From NCBI GenBank assembly GCA_915070235.1, contig CAJZFM010000016.1, forward strand, positions 1 through 16,181: a DNA stretch of 16,181 bases, in the 5' to 3' direction. A program made the translations under genes and the position numbers. The notes beneath the pieces were generated by a model. The model was not told where the DNA came from, did no database searches, and worked only from the letters and a program-made list of their open reading frames with translations. Origin of the DNA: an uncultured Capnocytophaga sp. Lineage in GTDB: Bacteria > Bacteroidota > Bacteroidia > Flavobacteriales > Flavobacteriaceae. The stretch's first letter is position 1. Every line of letters begins with the position of its first letter. Shown piece after piece: positions 13,830 to 16,181 of the stretch.

Positions 13830-16073
13830 TTATCGTTCTTCTTTCAAAGACCAACCTGTCTTCAGTCCGATGATGAAATAAACAAGGAGTAATTCACCGA
13901 AGGCCAAAAGCAAGTCACCTGGGACGCGCAGCCAGCGGATAGTCTGCATAAGGTCGGTTTGCATAAACTCTACCGAGCGGGCAGACCAGTAGCCATGGCG
14001 AATGGCTTCCACTGCTTGCATGATACCAATAGGTAATATGCTCACGGTGATCATCACCAAAAGACCAATATTGATGAGCCAAAACGCCCAACCTATAAGG
14101 CGGTCATTCCAGTGGCGTTCTGGGTAGAGTCCTCTAAGAACAAAGAGAATCAAGCCAATACCCAATATACCATAGACACCAAAGAGGGCAGCATGGCCGT
14201 GAACCGCAGTGGTATTAAGTCCTTGGATATAGTAGAGGGCAATCGGAGGATTGATCGCAAAGCCGAAGATACCAGCCCCTAAGAAGTTCCAAAAACACAT
14301 AGCAATAAAGCAGTAGATAGGCCACTTATACGCCTTGATCCAAGGGGTAGTGCGTGATAGCTTATAATTGTGGTAAGCCTCAAAACCAATCAGTACCAAA
14401 GGAACAATCTCCATAGCACTGAAGGTAGCCCCTAAGGCCAATACCCCTGTAGGAGTAGCGCTAAAATACAAGTGGTGGAACGTACCTAAGATACCCCCTG
14501 CCAAAAAGACAATGGTAGAGAAGAGCACTGATACACTGGCTACCTTGATACGTAACAGACCTAAGCGAGAGAAGAGGAAAGCTGCTACTACAGTGGCAAA
14601 TACTTCAAAGAACCCTTCAACCCAGAGGTGTACCACCCACCAGCGCCAGTATTCGGCTACAGCCATATGTGTTTGTCTGCCATACATAAGCCCTGCGCCA
14701 TAGAAAGCAGCAATAGCCACAGAAGAAAGTACGAAAAGCAGTAGGAGGTGTCGGCTTTCATCTTTGCGTTTGAGGGCAGGGATAAGCGCTCTTACCATAA
14801 GGAAAAGCCAAAGGAAAAGCCCCACAAGCAGTAAGATCTGCCAGAAACGGCCTAACTCTAAGTATTCATAACCTTGGTGTCCAAAGTAGAAGTTTTCCAC
14901 CAAGCCCAACTTTTGCATCACGCCAAACCATTGGCCTGCTAAGGAGCCTAATACGACAATCAGCAAGGCGATAAAGAGGATATTCACCCCTAATTTCTGT
15001 CCCTTGGGTTCGTGTCCTGATACGGCAGGGGCGATATATAGCCCTGTAGCGAGCCAAGAGGTAGCAATCCAGAAGATAGCCAGCTGCACATGCCAGCTTC
15101 GCGAAATAGCCTGAGGTAGCACCAAATCAAGAGGAATACCGAAGAAGCCTTCGCCTTCCACTCCATAGTGGGCGGTGATTACTCCAGCGAGCATTTGTAC
15201 GAGGATGAGTAGGGAAACAATCCAGATATACTTAAGGGTAGCTCGCATAGAGGGGGTTGGCTTCATCTCGCGCATAGGGTCTTGGGCAGGGAGGTGTTCG
15301 CTTTCTTCTTCCTCCTTGTTATAAGCATGATAGAAAACCAAAATACCCACCCCGAAGAGTAGCATCAGTACACTAAAGCCTGACCACATCTGTAGGGAAG
15401 TAGAGGCTACATTGCCTACCAAGGGGTCATATGGCCAGTTGTTGGTATAAGTAACTTCGTCCCCAGGGCGATTGGTACTACATACCCAAGTGCTCCAAGT
15501 GAAGAAAGCATTCATCTGGTGCATGCGTTGGGGGTCTTTGATCGCATTTTTAGGAATAGCATAGCTCTTGCGGGTGGATTCCATAGAAGGGTCGTCCATG
15601 AAGAGCTTGGTATAGTAAGCGGCCATTTGTCGGCTTGCTTCGGCTCTTTCAGCAGAGAAAGTAATCACACCAGTCTTCTCATCAAAGGTATTGGTACGCA
15701 ACTCCTTCTTGAGTTGTACCTGGTATTTGGCCTGTTCCTCTTCGGAAAGGTCTTGGTAGTGCTTGCCGTCCTTTTGGGCGAGTAAGTCAAGTAGGATAAG
15801 GGATTCGCGATGTAAGTAATCAGCATTCCAGTCCGGCGCGATATAGGCACCATGTCCCCAGATACTGCCCACGGTCTGTCCTCCCATGGACTGCCATACA
15901 TTCTGGCCGTCCTTGATGTCCTGTCCCTCATAGAGTACTTGTCCATCAGTTGTTACAATTTTGGTAGGGAAATCGGGTGCTGTACGGTAGATTTCTGTTC
16001 CGTAGAAGATCAGCACTAAGAACGAGGCAGCTACCGTCACTCCCAGCCAAATCCATAGTTTTTTAGCGGTCAT
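13830..16073 (-). CDS. norB: Quinol-dependent nitric oxide reductase (qNOR)
   Basis: This 747-residue membrane enzyme reduces two NO to N2O using electrons from quinol. The long N-terminal part typical of the quinol type is present: one membrane segment (about 7-25), then a periplasmic domain to about 225 containing Y-E-G-Q-D-I-K-D-G-Q. A heme-copper-oxidase-like core of about a dozen membrane segments follows. Candidate ligands by family pattern are His328 (S-W-H-V-Q), His482 (V-H-L-W-V-E-G), His533 and His534 (F-H-H), and His625 and His627 (V-H-G-H). The length is normal. No nitrite or nitrous oxide reductase genes are nearby, so NO detoxification, for example against host NO, is the likelier role than full denitrification. 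It has its own promoter and converges on the amylase. Confidence 0.96.
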   Translation of the reverse strand: MTAKKLWIWLGVTVAASFLVLIFYGTEIYRTAPDFPTKIVTTDGQVLYEGQDIKDGQNVWQSMGGQTVGSIWGHGAYIAPDWNADYLHRESLILLDLLAQKDGKHYQDLSEEEQAKYQVQLKKELRTNTFDEKTGVITFSAERAEASRQMAAYYTKLFMDDPSMESTRKSYAIPKNAIKDPQRMHQMNAFFTWSTWVCSTNRPGDEVTYTNNWPYDPLVGNVASTSLQMWSGFSVLMLLFGVGILVFYHAYNKEEEESEHLPAQDPMREMKPTPSMRATLKYIWIVSLLILVQMLAGVITAHYGVEGEGFFGIPLDLVLPQAISRSWHVQLAIFWIATSWLATGLYIAPAVSGHEPKGQKLGVNILFIALLIVVLGSLAGQWFGVMQKLGLVENFYFGHQGYEYLELGRFWQILLLVGLFLWLFLMVRALIPALKRKDESRHLLLLFVLSSVAIAAFYGAGLMYGRQTHMAVAEYWRWWVVHLWVEGFFEVFATVVAAFLFSRLGLLRIKVASVSVLFSTIVFLAGGILGTFHHLYFSATPTGVLALGATFSAMEIVPLVLIGFEAYHNYKLSRTTPWIKAYKWPIYCFIAMCFWNFLGAGIFGFAINPPIALYYIQGLNTTAVHGHAALFGVYGILGIGLILFVLRGLYPERHWNDRLIGWAFWLINIGLLVMITVSILPIGIMQAVEAIRHGYWSARSVEFMQTDLMQTIRWLRVPGDLLLAFGELLLVYFIIGLKTGWSLKEER

Positions 16074-16091
16074 ATAATTTATTTTTTAGCG

Positions 16092-16128
16092 GTTGCAAAG
16101 ATAAAAAGATATTTTTGTCTTTTGCAAC
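16092..16128. promoter_or_regulatory. Inverted repeat spanning the norB promoter
   Basis: GTTGCAAA (16092-16099) and TTTGCAAC (16121-16128) are perfect inverted arms, 21 bases apart. The arms overlap the -7 box and the -33 region of norB, so a dimeric regulator bound here could control NO reductase expression. It is not an obvious FNR-type TTGAT-N4-ATCAA site. Confidence 0.4.
16096..16103 (-). promoter_or_regulatory. -7 promoter box of norB
   Basis: On the minus strand this is TATCTTTG, a perfect TAnnTTTG match, 22 bases before the ATG. A GTTG that could serve as the -33 box lies about 21 bases further upstream. The start of transcription would be close to the ATG, so the leader is very short. 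Confidence 0.68.
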
Positions 16129-16181
16129 ACTTCTTGAGATTTTTTTTCAACAGTGGTTAGTGTATGAGTAGAGATGGAATT

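Overview
The window looks like a chromosomal segment of a Bacteroidetes bacterium, most likely a Flavobacteriia member close to Capnocytophaga. The grounds are the near absence of Shine-Dalgarno sites, promoter boxes of the TAnnTTTG type (TATCTTTG before the methyltransferase, superoxide dismutase and nitric oxide reductase genes), moderate to low GC, and protein style. The genus is inferred; nothing here proves it. I saw no tRNA, rRNA, CRISPR array or transposase.

Layout. Positions 1-2571 hold a tandem pair of small unknown genes (the first cut by the window edge), a short-chain dehydrogenase, and a SUKH (SMI1/KNR4) gene that overlaps a second SUKH gene with a helical N-terminal extension (2564-3577). 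Positions 3640-7950 form a compact co-directional block with its own promoter: a beta-class DNA methyltransferase of the SPPY type, an AT-rich PD-(D/E)XK restriction endonuclease one base behind it, a Uma2-type nuclease gene broken by a frameshift, and a UvrD-like helicase with an inserted nuclease-like domain, also broken by a frameshift. Then come sufC and sufD (7990-10067) with a strong terminator, but no sufB or sufS beside them. Next is a secreted six-cysteine protein (10195-10860). A lipoprotein Mn/Fe superoxide dismutase (minus strand) is divergent from a GH13 alpha-amylase (plus strand). Last is a quinol-dependent nitric oxide reductase, norB (minus strand), convergent with the amylase.

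How the genes fit together. The methyltransferase and endonuclease are a type II restriction-modification pair, and the helicase and Uma2 gene look like island cargo that has decayed or carries sequence errors. SufCD, the superoxide dismutase and NorB all relate to oxidative or nitrosative stress and Fe-S repair, but they are separate transcription units.

The most unusual signal is not a gene. Junction after junction carries short tandem repeats with a 7-base period (one has 8): TGACTAA-, TCAYTAR-, AGTGAAT-, GTRTCAG- and TAACCAT-type units. They abut or enter coding regions, so they supply the stop codons of two genes, the first codons of sufD, and the bases just before the TTG start of the amylase. 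Because 7 and 8 are not multiples of 3, a unit containing one stop triplet cycles it through all frames. In both convergent junctions the arrays flip orientation around a shared 13-base core and form long hairpins. The arrays are absent from every junction of the 2571-7989 block, which suggests that block arrived separately.
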